Assembly (NCBI RefSeq): GCF_901709675.1
Contig: NC_051088.1
Coordinates: forward strand, 6,521,693 to 6,585,692
Direction: 5' to 3'
From: Syngnathus acus
Taxonomy: Eukaryota > Chordata > Actinopteri > Syngnathiformes > Syngnathidae
DNA: 64,000 nt
The notes under the pieces were generated by a model. The model saw only the letters and a list, made by a program, of their open reading frames with translations. It was not told the DNA's origin and did no database searches. The position numbers and the translations under genes are program-made. Shown in pieces: positions 1 to 11,163 of the stretch (positions within the stretch are counted from its first letter, which is position 1; the number at the start of each line of letters is the position of its first letter).

Positions 1-898
1 AAGCTAACATATAGGGAGCCTCACCCAAACATTCAGTTAGACCAGCCTTCATCTAAGATTAGTGTTGGCTCCCAGCAAAGCAGATGAAGAACATCCATGT
101 CTGGTGTTTGAAAAGTACACACACACACATACAAACTTGTCTATAGAAGAATATTAGTCAGTGACCGAGTGACACAGGAATGTTTGAGAACTGTTTCCAA
201 AATATTGTTCATCCCAGCATCTTCATTCTATGACATCACAGGATGAAACCATAATCTCCAAAGATCTTTTGTGTATGTTCAGGTGATGTAATCCAATAAG
301 TAGATGATTTTATTACAGACTTCTTACCGGCTTGATATTTTCTTTTTTGCTCAAGGATTACATTTAGGCGAGTCAACATTTGACGTTTTTACATGCAAGA
401 GTCTGAAATTTCACCCCGCTGAGCCTTCTTTTCATTTTATGCAGAAAATAAACCAAACGGAAATTGCTGTGAGTTGGACTGCTGAAAGATCTCATGCGAG
501 CCATTTGCTTGCAGAGAAACAATATGGGAAAAAAAGGAGGGACCAACAAAGTTGGAGGGAGGCAAAAATCACAGCAGAAAGGAGGGTGAGCGTGCTGTGT
601 GTGATAAGAGCTGATTCAACGGTAGCAGCTGTTCATTGGAGTGATTTCCGGTGCTCTTGCTTGAACTGCTTCATTCAGAGCCCAATGAAAAGGCAAACAA
701 GTAGCAGCTCTGTAGGAAATCTTCCCAAAGCTACATCAGCATTGTGGAGTTCAGACAGACAGAGTAAAAGTCAAACTTTTACAGATTACTGCTTTAAGAT
801 TGGTGTAGAAGGACAAGTAGAAAAAAACATCAAACACTGCAAGCATGGAGAATAAACAAATTCGATACAACTAGTTGTTAAATATATACATAGAGAAT
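1..898. other. Non-coding, no recognised gene
   Basis: I recognise no exon here. An open frame at 304-855 on the plus strand encodes 183 residues with no motif, repeat or composition I know. It also lacks plausible splice structure, so I do not call it a gene. The stretch could hold the 3' untranslated part or an intron of a gene to the left, but nothing in the sequence shows this. Confidence 0.4.
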
Positions 899-1226
899 GT
901 GGCTGGAGCTCAGTGGCCTAGTGGTAGAGTGTCCGCCCTGAGACTGGAAGGTTGTGGGTTCAAACCCCGGCCGGGTCATACCAAAGACTATAAAAATGGG
1001 ACCCATTGCCTCCCTGCTTGGCACTCAGCATTAAGGGTTGGAATTGGGGGGTTAGATCACCAACTGATTCCCGAGCGCGGCACCGCTGCTGCTCACTGCT
1101 CCCCTCTCCCCCAGGGGATGGATTAAAATCACACGGGGATGGGTTAAATGCAGAGGACAAATTTCACCACACCCAGGTGTGTGTGTGACGATCATTGGGA
1201 CTTTAATCTTTAATCTTTAATCTTTT
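899..1226 (+). repeat. tRNA-derived SINE, full length, (TTTAATC)n tail
   Basis: The 5' part looks like a tRNA gene. An A-box-like TGGCCTAGTGG lies near 914 and a B-box-like GGTTCAAACCC near 958. A unique body follows and the element ends in repeats of TTTAATC. A second copy of the 3' body is at 35311-35426 with near-identical sequence and the same tail, which confirms a dispersed family. The tRNA-like head fits transcription by RNA polymerase III and movement by a partner LINE. I did not find a clear target-site duplication. Confidence 0.85.
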
Positions 1227-1726
1227 TAAAATATAGAAGTTGAATACGTTTTATTTTACCAAAAGAATCACTTTCAAATGATAAGAACTCCCGTTACTCG
1301 ACGTTTTCTTTGTTAAACTCATTTGGTACATCTCAATGCTAACAAGAAATCACATACAGTATAACTTGACAGTTCATCATAATTTAGAAGCTTGCATTTA
1401 TGACTGTACTGGTCATCTGTGCCAGACCTTTTTGGTTTTATTTTCTTTTATGCAACCATAAATCAGATTTTGTTTTGTTTATGCAAGAGAAGTGGGGGTG
1501 CTAGTTATGTAATGGCATGTTCTGTGGTACATTAAATAACTGTCCCATCAGTGAGTGGTACAGGAAACATGTGGTTTTAAATTTATTATCTCAAAATATT
1601 TGCCCAGATTTTACGATGCATCCCGCAAGGCTGAAAGGCCGATTCTGATTGGTCAGAATTACTTGGCACATGCCCAGTTTGAAATTCAAGTGATACTTCC
1701 TGGGACAAAACTCATAGGGTCGCTGG

Positions 1727-1804
1727 TTGCTGGACCCTATCTCAGCTGACTTCAGGCCAAAGTAAGACTGGTCACCAGTCAGTCGCAAGCTAGGGCACAT
1801 ATAA
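1727..1804 (-). repeat. Old SINE fragment, minus orientation
   Basis: Read on the minus strand, this resembles the middle of the GGATGG-tailed SINE seen intact at 11698-12061: the block with 'gtgccct', 'ggctggcaaccggtt' and 'agctgggataggctcca'. Divergence is high, so it is an old copy. Similar relics are at 11494-11580, 39864-40000 and 45634-45745. Confidence 0.5.
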
Positions 1805-3578
1805 AGACCATCACTGAGTAGGAACTATTCGGGTAATTGTCTAATGATCAATACTTTTCAACTTCTTTGCAAAGTCTGCCGGACTGAAAGGATGTGAAAG
1901 GTTTAATGTGAGTTAAGCTCTGGGCCTGCCAGCTGTGGGACTGTGGAAAAAAAGAACATGAATAAAGCGAGTGTTACATAACATAATTTCATAATTGCAG
2001 ACGCTAACTCGAGCATTTACCTGACAGTTTAGTAAGAGAAGTGAAATTGTTCGTGTTTAAGATGGGTAAAAATGATTTGGCAAAGTCTGCAAGTTGTTTG
2101 TGAATTCTGTATCATTGCAACCATAACAATGAAAAAGTTGTAATGTTAAGAACTCTGTGTGTGTGTTTGCGTGCAATTTTCCCTAAGTTGGAAGGTCCAT
2201 GCAAATGTCCTGAAAAATTCTTCCAAAGTTTTATAAAAACTCATTCACTGAGTCACTTGTTCTGAATGTTTGCAGACAGGCAGTAGACAATAAGGTTCTT
2301 TCACTGTAAGGCCCGGTTGGCTGACGGGGACCAACTGCGGTTTGGTGGAGCTAAATGTCTGAAAAGTTTCCAGGAAACCACACGGAGGAAGCACACGTTC
2401 AAACAGATTTATTGAGAAGTGACATGGCGTCCCTTCACTCGTTCATTGGCTCAACCAGTCCAACACATCATCAGGTTTCCATTATATCGTCACTGTAATT
2501 AAAAAAACAAAACAAAAAAAATACCGTCTATACAAATGAACTAGCAGATGTTAACTTGAGAAGAATTTAATTGTTATGTGATGAAGGCAGCTTTGTCACC
2601 ACAACATTTTAATCTGTTTTACGTTTTGCAAGCGAATGTTTGTGTTAAATTTCGTCTCCACACACAACTTCAACACTGCTCAGAGAAAAATGACAGGGTG
2701 AAAACCACAGTGGAAAATATCCACACGCACACAGAAAGCCTGCTGCCAAAACAGTGATTTATGTCCATTCATCTTCTTTCCAAGCTCCATGTGTCTTACA
2801 CGCCTGCTGCTTACTTACACACCAGTGAGTTCTCCTAAAAATTCAGCAGCGTACTGCTGGAAAAGTAAGAAGAAAAAAAACTGGACCACTTATACAACGT
2901 ATGCTTTGTGGTTGCTGCAATCTTTCAAGTTACATGCTATTTACATTAGCATCTGTTGGGTGAAATTATCGTGTATACTATAACTTTAACATTGTAATTT
3001 ATTTAAGTACCAGTACTGTGGACTAATTTCCTACATTACAGTATTTTGGTCTTTTGTGGTCATCATTGCATTTTTTGTCTTTTGCCATCACCGTTGTTGT
3101 GCACACAAAAAAAGACAAGGCAAAACACATTTTCACCTCCATTTCAAGTTGTGGGCCTTTAAAGACATATTTTTGCAAAGTTGTCAATAATGACTCCTGG
3201 TTTTCACAATTTCAGTATGTATAGGTACTTGTAACAGTTTTGCTTAGTGGAGACATTTTTCCCATTTATAATATTTGCTTTGGCTCAATTACTCTGAACT
3301 GCAAGAGACTTTCAACTCTGCTACTATACTGGCAAATGGACAGTATTCCACTCCGGTCAGACAAGCTTGACAACGTTGCCCTTTCAGTGTACTAAATAAC
3401 CTAAATAACGCTACTGTGAAGGCTGTTTGTCGAGAGCTGTAAAACACATTTCTATTTGTACTTTCCCCACATGCTTCACACTCTCGCATGCACAGACACA
3501 CAGACAAACGCTGTGAATGTGACTGCACTCTCTGACCAAAACTGCATAAAATGGCAAAACAGTTTAATTAAAATAAAT

Positions 3579-3628
3579 TGTGTGTGCGTGTGTGTGTTTG
3601 TGTGTGTGTGTGCGTGTGTGTGTGTATA
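3579..3628. repeat. (TG)n microsatellite
   Basis: Imperfect TG dinucleotide run with GC and TT interruptions, ending in TATATA. Confidence 0.9.
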
Positions 3629-4289
3629 TATTATTTTAATTGTGACATTATGCACATCCTTTTGTGTATACCTAATTACGTAAAATGCATGCATATAGTT
3701 TATCATGCTGAATTTCTTTGCAGACACTGCCCCCTTGTGCTGATTCTCCGATTCTAGGAAGTAGCGTCTCCTAAATATTCAAACGTATGCCAGGAGTAGG
3801 CAAAACTTTGTGCTCTGTGGTCACATCTCATTTTTAATCAAAAATGTGTGTGTAAAATACGTAAGGGAGTTCATCCACAAATTCAAACAACCATTCATTA
3901 CCATTTATAAAATGCATTATTTACAATTGTTATGATGACAATTACTAAATAGAATATGTAATAAAATTAATTCAATGTTGATTACTCAAGGGGCAGTTCT
4001 TAGGTAGAAGTTTAGGATTGCAAAATCCTGGTCAGGGAAGATACATTTCTCTGTTTTGTACATTTGTTGCCACATTTATGAAATAGAAGCATAATAGTTT
4101 TGTGGAAAGTAGGCGACTAACCCATCACATCTAGAAGCAGCAGATGAGGAATTGTATTAATTGTATTATAACCACTATAAGTCCATTCTGGCAGTTTTTG
4201 GCACCATACTGAGGCAGTTTGACACATCAATGAATCATCTGTATCATAAAGAATATCTATTCACATTTTTTATTATGTTTTACAAAGTA

Positions 4290-4642
4290 CAGTAATCCCT
4301 CGATATTTTGCTGGGGTTACGTTCTGAAAAGAACCCGTGATAGGTGAAATCCGTGAAGTAGAAACCTTTATTTTTACCATTATTATGAAGGTATAACATT
4401 GAAACCAAAGAACAAAACTTGTTTTCAGGCCCAGGCATTTGTTTAACAAAGAGAAGTAAACATTTTCTTCCAGATAACTACAGTAAAACAATTATTTTAA
4501 TCACCAGTATGTACTATATAGTGCGCTTCTGCGGCCTGACTCCGCTCTGTAGTGTCTTTTTCATCTGAATGCACTGTGGGGAAAAAATCCGTGAAGCAGC
4601 GAGGCCGTGAAAGGTGAACCATGATATAGCGAGGGATTACTG
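4290..4642. mobile_element. MITE with CAGTAATCCCTCG termini, TA target site
   Basis: The two ends are inverted copies of CAGTAATCCCTCG, each flanked by TA, in an element of about 350 bp with no coding capacity. TA duplication and this end sequence fit a non-autonomous pogo/Tigger or Tc1/mariner relative. That family assignment is from memory of fish and mammalian elements. It lies about 620 bp upstream of the first ATG of the tmem106c reading frame. Confidence 0.8.
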
Positions 4643-5356
4643 TACGTATATCAAAAGAAGTAACGGTATCGGAACCTAGTATCGGCGAGCCTGACGAGCG
4701 AATACTCGTAAAGGTATCGGTCTGAAAACAACTGGTATGGAACATCTCAAATGGCAACGTTCAAGTTCAACGAAGTGATTTCTACAACTGTTTAAAGAAG
4801 GCTCATGCAAGCTGTTATCATATCTATAAATTAAAATATGGTAACATCCACTACACACTTCCACGTTGTTCATGAGGCTGTCTTAAAAACAAGACGTCAC
4901 GGCACTGGAAACGTCTGGACGCCAAACAATGGACGACTGACAATTGGCAAACGTACGTAAGTTACATGAAAGCACCATGACAAAATGAAATTGCCGGAAA
5001 CGGCTCGACTGCTCTGTCGTGCTGGTGCTGTGATGGAATCAAACTGAGAGGGTAAACGCTTTGATTGTTTACACTTCTTACCGGTATAGTTAGTAAACAT
5101 TATAGTTGGCGATTAGTGTTTGATTGACTGCGATTTTTTTATTTTTTTTGCTACGTTTGATTTGCGTCTGATTGACTGCTCATGTCCTGATGGTGGTTGA
5201 CAGGTTGCAGCTATCTATCTACTCTTAATTCCGCAGTACGCTTAAAGCAATGAAACCTAACACATGTTGTCGTTTGTGAACAAAGATCTCGTTGTCACCA
5301 ACCTGCAGACGAAGAGACACAAACCAGGCATTGACAGCGGAGGCAAGCTGTCCGCC

Positions 5357-7808
5357 ATGGGGAGCGCTTTCTCTCGCGGACTGTCTATCCTGCAGGAGAG
5401 GCTGAAGACCCCCGGGCGGCAGGGCGAGGAGACCCAGAAAGACACCGACGATGACTCATTGGATGGACTTGTCAGGAGGGAAGATATCGCCCAATTTCCT
5501 TACGTGGAATTCACCGGCAGAGACAGCATAACTTGTCCAGCTTGTCAAGGAAGTGGACGCATACCATCGGGTTAGTAAAACGGGTGCATGTCAGATTCGC
5601 CTTTGCATACGAGTTGTTAGCATACTTGAGTTGTTGATGTGACTTCCGCTTATTATGTGCAAGAATACGATTTTTAAACTATTTTTATCCCCTGTGTTGG
5701 AAAACACACTTGGAGCCCCAAGTGACTTCACTTATGCTGGCAGTTATGTGCATCATCTAAATGCACCTTCACCCTATTTGCAGTGAACTGTGGGCTCCAC
5801 TATTTGAACTGACTCTGCAGATCTAGGTTCCCTACTGTGCTGAAATCATGGAGCGTCTCTCACATGAGCATTGGTGCCCCCCCCCCCCCCCCCCCCCACT
5901 CTTTCTTGCCCAACCGACCAGTCTCATGGAGAAGTTAAAAGATTTGCAGCACATCTAGGAAACAGCAGTTTATTAAGTCAATGCAATTTACTGTTTTTAG
6001 CCTTTTGCATGAGAGATTGTCTCTCCCCCAATAGGTCAAGTCAATGAACTGGTTGCATTGATTCCATATAGCGACCAAAGGCTTCAGCCTCAAAGAACGT
6101 AAGTCATGAGTGCACGCACTACAATACCCAGCATGTCACGTTTGTGTTCTAACCTAACGTACAAACTGTCATCATCACAGCAAACTCTACGTGGTCCTGT
6201 CCGTCGTGCTGTGTTTCCTTGCCTCCATGCTGGTGGCGTTCTTCCTTTTCCCGCGATCGGTGATTGTGCTGGATGATGGGATACATGCTGTGAAGGTGCA
6301 CTTTGAGCCCACGACCTACAACGTCCAGATGAACTTAACGGTGTGTGCTTCGTCGGGCTGCATGCCCTGACCGCTACCTCGCGTTTTACACAATTACATG
6401 GACAACTTCAACAAATTGCTAATGCTAATCTGCAATAACACTACAGCTCTGCTTATCCTTTGGTTATTTCTATCTGGATAAATTCTGCCAATTATGCAAA
6501 TTAGCCAGACTTTTTCTGTGTATTCCAGGGTTCTCTTTACAGTTGTCAAGTGTAACTCATTCATACTCAACTCATTCGATCTCCCTTTCAGAGCACACTG
6601 AACATCAGCAACCCAAACTTTTTCTCAGTGCTGGTGCAGAGTATCAACTGCCAGGTGCTCTACATGAAGAAGGTGATCGGTATGCATCAGCTTAATGTTG
6701 CCACCACCATTTCACCACTTAGTGAGCGTCAGGTACGTTGTCATGAAGACATAGCCAACATACGTATGTGGCTATGAAATCCTTCCTCTCTCTGCCTGCT
6801 GGATTTTACTCCGCTTCATTGTTGTACAGGTGAACTTCACGGTCAGCGTGGAGATTGGCAACAGTGCACCGTATGTCTAGTAAGTGTCAAGTTGAGGGAT
6901 AGTAGAAGTGTTTCTCATTTAAAGTTTTTTTTTTTTTCTTCTTCTCACAAAAATGCTTACTGAGTTCGCAAATGCTCTCATTTGAAGAATGAAAAAAGGA
7001 AACTTCATTATTTTACACTAGTGAATAAAATGACACGTGTAATTTGAGGGCTTGATGACAAAGTGCTGCCTGCATCAGTTAAAAATACAAATCATGCTTT
7101 CATTTTAGTTTTATTAAATTAATCAAATTGTCTTCATGTATCTTTTCAGTGCCTTCTGCACCATGCGCAGTATCAAGGTCCACAAGATCCTTGTTTTTAT
7201 GCAGTAAGTATGTCTACATTCAGGTTAAACAAAGTTTATTTATATAGCCCTTAATCACAGAAATGTCTCAGAAATATTACAACAGTGGAAACACAATCCA
7301 TTCCGGAATACTGTTAGCCTCGTGTTTTTTTGCATTTAGATTTAAGTTCTTTATATATATAAAAAATGGAAATTGACTTAATCTGTCACCATCATTATTA
7401 CAAGCAATTTTAATTGGCTTTCTTAACAAGGGTAGAAACGTGTTTGTCGTGTACGTTCACATTAATTGTCTTCTATTATTGATGACTTAACTGGCAAACA
7501 TAATAGTGAGAGGCCAGTATAGACATGCACCACCTTTGTTCTGGTTAAATGATCATCATATTTATCCTCTTTGACATCACAATAAACAGACATTTCATAA
7601 TATATCGGTCAAAGTGCTATTCACATAACTTAGAAGGCACAGTTGGAGAGTAAAAATAATGGTTGTGTCCTAGCATGATAGCTGTGTGTCTTCTATTCTT
7701 GCCTGTGTTTTCAGAACCTCCGTGAAAACATCACACCTGGTGCGAACATCCCAAAACAGCCTGGAAGCGTATCACTACGTCGACTGTGCCTTTGTGCCCT
7801 CCAGCTAA
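5357..7808 (+). CDS. tmem106c: Transmembrane protein 106C
   Basis: Seven exons: 5357-5570, 6035-6098, 6181-6340, 6592-6732, 6830-6879, 7150-7203 and 7715-7808 (TAA). Phase is kept and the product has 258 residues (human protein about 250). TMEM106 proteins are type II membrane glycoproteins of late endosomes, lysosomes and ER. The cytosolic N terminus starts MGSAFS, a possible myristoylation signal, and carries the family block [11 protein letters not shown] followed by CPAC (Cys60, Cys63). One membrane segment lies at about residues 95-117, ending FFLFPRS. The luminal domain has sequons NLT, NIS and NFT and the C-terminal YVDC. Stretches such as [15 protein letters not shown] and DDGI favour member C over A or B. 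The start at 5357 has a strong context (GCCATGG). An in-frame ATG at 5264 in a weak context could add 31 residues. Confidence 0.95.
5877..5897. repeat. Poly-C tract in tmem106c intron 1
   Basis: Uninterrupted run of 21 C. Its length is likely variable and may be unreliable in the assembly. Confidence 0.9.
7222..7275 (+). repeat. Fragment of a dispersed fish repeat
   Basis: The block 'tttatttatatagccctt' followed by 'aatcacag' matches the start of the longer repeat at 48181-48432. It lies in tmem106c intron 6, 18 bp after the donor of exon 6. Confidence 0.6.
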
Positions 7809-8576
7809 GTCTAGTTACTACAGCAATGGGTAGCAATGTTCTCTGAAGTGTTGGTCAAAGGTTGCACAATATCTGGTTTGAGGACCAAACTGCCTCTTGA
7901 ATTGAGCAGCTTCCTAACGAAGGCTACGTGTTGATTTTTATTTAAAGGATTCAGGTACCAGAAAGCATTTTCAAACCTATGTCAAAGCACTCACAATGGA
8001 ATTGCAGTGTCGTAGCCACATATAAGCTTTTTAAGGGAGCATGTATTTACTTATTATTTTTGCTGCTACATTTAACACCGTGCCATTGACCGAAAATTTT
8101 GTTGCAAACTATAATGTTTAACTAGACCTTTTTGTAAAAAAAAGTTGTGGGCTTGCAGTTTCAAGGGCAAACGTTATTGCAAAGCAAAAGTGCCTTGGAA
8201 ATTCTGTGTATGGCTACAAAGGTTACTCCTGCTGCATTCTTTAATGAAGCCCAAAAAAAATTTTCACCTATCGTGCACATGAATATTTTTGATTAGGAAA
8301 AAGTGAAGCTACACGCCTGCGTTTGAACAGTTTTGGATGGCGCAAGGCAAGTGTGTACAACATTATGAGCCAATCACACTGGAGAGGGAATCTGTATGCA
8401 TGTTTGACTTGAATCCTTTCTTGCTTATCAGAATCTCTGTAAAGATTTCTAGTTGTCTGTTGTTGATTTTTGAAGTTATTTGTAAAATTTTGCTTTCTCT
8501 GACTAATACATTTTAGCAGATGTTTTAAAATAACGACTGTGTGTTCTAAGGCTAAAGAAGCATTAAAGGAAATGTG

Positions 8577-8582
8577 AATAAA
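8577..8582 (+). promoter_or_regulatory. Poly(A) signal of tmem106c
   Basis: AATAAA about 770 bp after the stop codon at 7808. It is the best-placed plus-strand signal before the opposing tns2 signal. Confidence 0.6.
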
Positions 8583-8681
8583 AACTAATAATGTGAACTT
8601 TCTTCACTCTTTTTTTCCACAACCCTGCACCACAAATTAAAATAACCAGTGGCACAAGATTGTAAGGTACCACATTATCAC

Positions 8682-8687
8682 TTTATT
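8682..8687 (-). promoter_or_regulatory. Candidate poly(A) signal of tns2
   Basis: TTTATT on the plus strand reads AATAAA on the minus strand. It would give tns2 a 3' untranslated region of about 1.3 kb and put the two convergent transcript ends within about 100 bp. Confidence 0.5.
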
Positions 8688-9977
8688 CTATTTTCTGAAT
8701 ACAAAAGAGCAGAATATCCTTTTCAGACAAAACTTTCCTTTTGTTATGTCTCATACATGGTCCTATAGCTGCATGTGAAAATATATTACTACATAATATA
8801 GTGCTTGACATGGCGATATCATACAGAGACCACAATATATTATCGCTGTAATAAACAATGTTTTTTTTTTTTATGAAGGCAACACGCTAAAATAAATGCA
8901 TAGCAGACCTACAAGGAGCAGTTAAGTACAAAAATATAGCTGGATAAAAAGCTTATTAATTCATACAAGAGTGCTTCATCTTTGGTTAAGTACATTTTTG
9001 GTCTCCATGTGAAAATGATCTTCAATACAACAAGAGTACGATAACACTGTACGTTCTTCCTCACGTCTCCTTTTCCTGCTTCACTTGCGTTACTTTAGTT
9101 AACGACACTTGGTCGACGAAATACTTTCAAACTGCCTCCGACTCGCACGGTTAAAAAGTTAACATTCTTGTTAACGCTCAGCAGTCTCAAACATGTCACC
9201 AACGATTTATGAGTTGGGGGAATGTAACAAGATTGTCGTTAATGATCATGTGAGTTACCCTTCATATGTGACGTGACACTAGACCTCATCAGATCTTTGG
9301 TCTTTAGATTTTAAATGTCAGCTGGGACGTATTCAAAGTTTGTGATGCTACAAATCATCTACATCTGGTCTCACACAGCTGGTTCATTCGGTTTTCAACT
9401 TGCAGCATAATCCGATTATGCAAATTTCAATAACTAGTTGTTTACATATGATGTTTCTGCCCTAGAATGTACTGGACTATACAAAACATAAATTGGTAAT
9501 TGTAGCCAAAAAGTATGGATTACAACTTCTGACCTTACTTCATCAACTCTGGATTTTTCAGTATATCGGCACCTAGAGAATTTAGTAATGACAGACTTTG
9601 ATGTGATCCATTCAACCCCACATGGCATCTCAGCAGGTTATCAGGGCTGCTTTGCGTTGCCATGGTGAGTGAATAGACTTTTATTTTAGTGATGCCAGGT
9701 GCTGATCAAATAGAACTTTCAATATTAGAGCATGTGTGTTTTGGTCTTTTTGTAACAGTTCCTCTGAGGTTTGTTTGTTTGTTTGTTTGTTTGTTTAGAA
9801 TTGCAAGGTGCGTCAGATCAAATGCTTTTGGAGGTTACTCGGCCCTTTGGAATCGAGATACAACATACTTCATTTTGGTGAAAAAATGTCACATGCCCTT
9901 GAGTCCGATTAGCTCCTTAACGAGCGAATCTCAACACAGGGGTTAGGATTCAAGCTCACAACAAAAGCAGTTCCTCT
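8688..9977 (-). other. Probable 3' UTR of tns2
   Basis: AT-rich sequence between the tns2 stop codon and the candidate poly(A) signal, with no competing exon. A (TTTG)n run lies near 9772-9798. Confidence 0.5.
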
Positions 9978-11084
9978 CTACCGGCGCTGTGACAACATGA
10001 CCTTGTTGATGAAGTTGACGATGGCACAGGCTGGTTGTTCCGGGTCCAGCTCGGCAAACAGGTGGCAGACGTTCTCCGCCAAGCTGCCCGGTTTCTTGGC
10101 TACGAAACCGAAAACTCTGGGGGAGAGGATTATGAAGTGCACAAGCCAGTAAGGATTTGGTCAACTGGTCTCATCAATCACACCAGGGTTTCCTAAACTT
10201 TTTCTGCCCAATAATTAGAAATGTGGTTTCCATCCCTGCTCATCAAATAACAATCTAATGAGAGTAATCACTCATATTGTTGCTGGGGGTATTGTAACTG
10301 TGTCGCTATAAAACTGAGAAATACTGTACAGATCATAACGAACATGGCACACGTGAAATAAAAAGCTTTACCAAAACAATTTGCTTGCTTGATCAATAAA
10401 ACAGCTTCGAATTTTGCTTGATACCATGCAGCCGCTACTCTGATACACCAAAATGGACAAAAATATTGAGACCCACAATTTCAATTCCCATTAAATATCA
10501 TTTCAGGCATTTTCATATGAATGCTTTTTTTTTGCTACCTAGGAAAGCATACCTACATGCTGCAAATATGAAGTACCGTAATTTTCGGACTATAAGTCGC
10601 GGTTTTTTCATAGTTTGTGTGGGGGGGCGACTTATACTCAGGAGCGACTTATATACATATATATGTTTTTTTTCACTTTTTTGGGCATTTTATGGCTGGT
10701 GCGACTTATACTCCGGTGCGACTTATAGTCCGAAAATTACGGTAAATGAAAAGAAGTTACACTTCCTCTCCAGAGGTATTGAAGTGTAGCATGAGACAGG
10801 GTGAGTTTGCCCAAGCTAGCAAAGAAAGCACACCAGCTAGTAAAATTGGCTTAATCAGTATATTTGCATTACTTAAGCTGTATTTATTTGCAGGCTATCC
10901 TGGTCCTTATCATTTACATTTATAAGGAAGCATACATGCTTTGTCACGCCAGTAACCAAACAAACAGCAGAGCACTTACTTAACAGTTGTGTTGTCTGAG
11001 TTAGTCCACCTATTCAAAGAGAAAGAGAGCAGGCTCAGGCAGCTGCAGGCAGCATGCTCACACACACCAACACACGCGCGCACG

Positions 11085-11163
<79 letters not shown>

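Larger units (their letters stand above)
1230..4289. other. Non-coding stretch upstream of tmem106c
   Basis: AT-rich sequence without a recognisable exon. It holds an old SINE fragment (1727-1804) and a TG microsatellite (3579-3628). The rest shows nothing I can assign. Confidence 0.5.

Noticed and set aside
304-855. 183-codon open frame on the plus strand
   Set aside because: No recognisable motif, no conserved composition and no splice partner. The length is possible by chance in this base composition.
908-980. Possible tRNA gene
   Set aside because: The A and B boxes are present, but the acceptor stem and cloverleaf are not convincing and the segment is the head of a repeated SINE.
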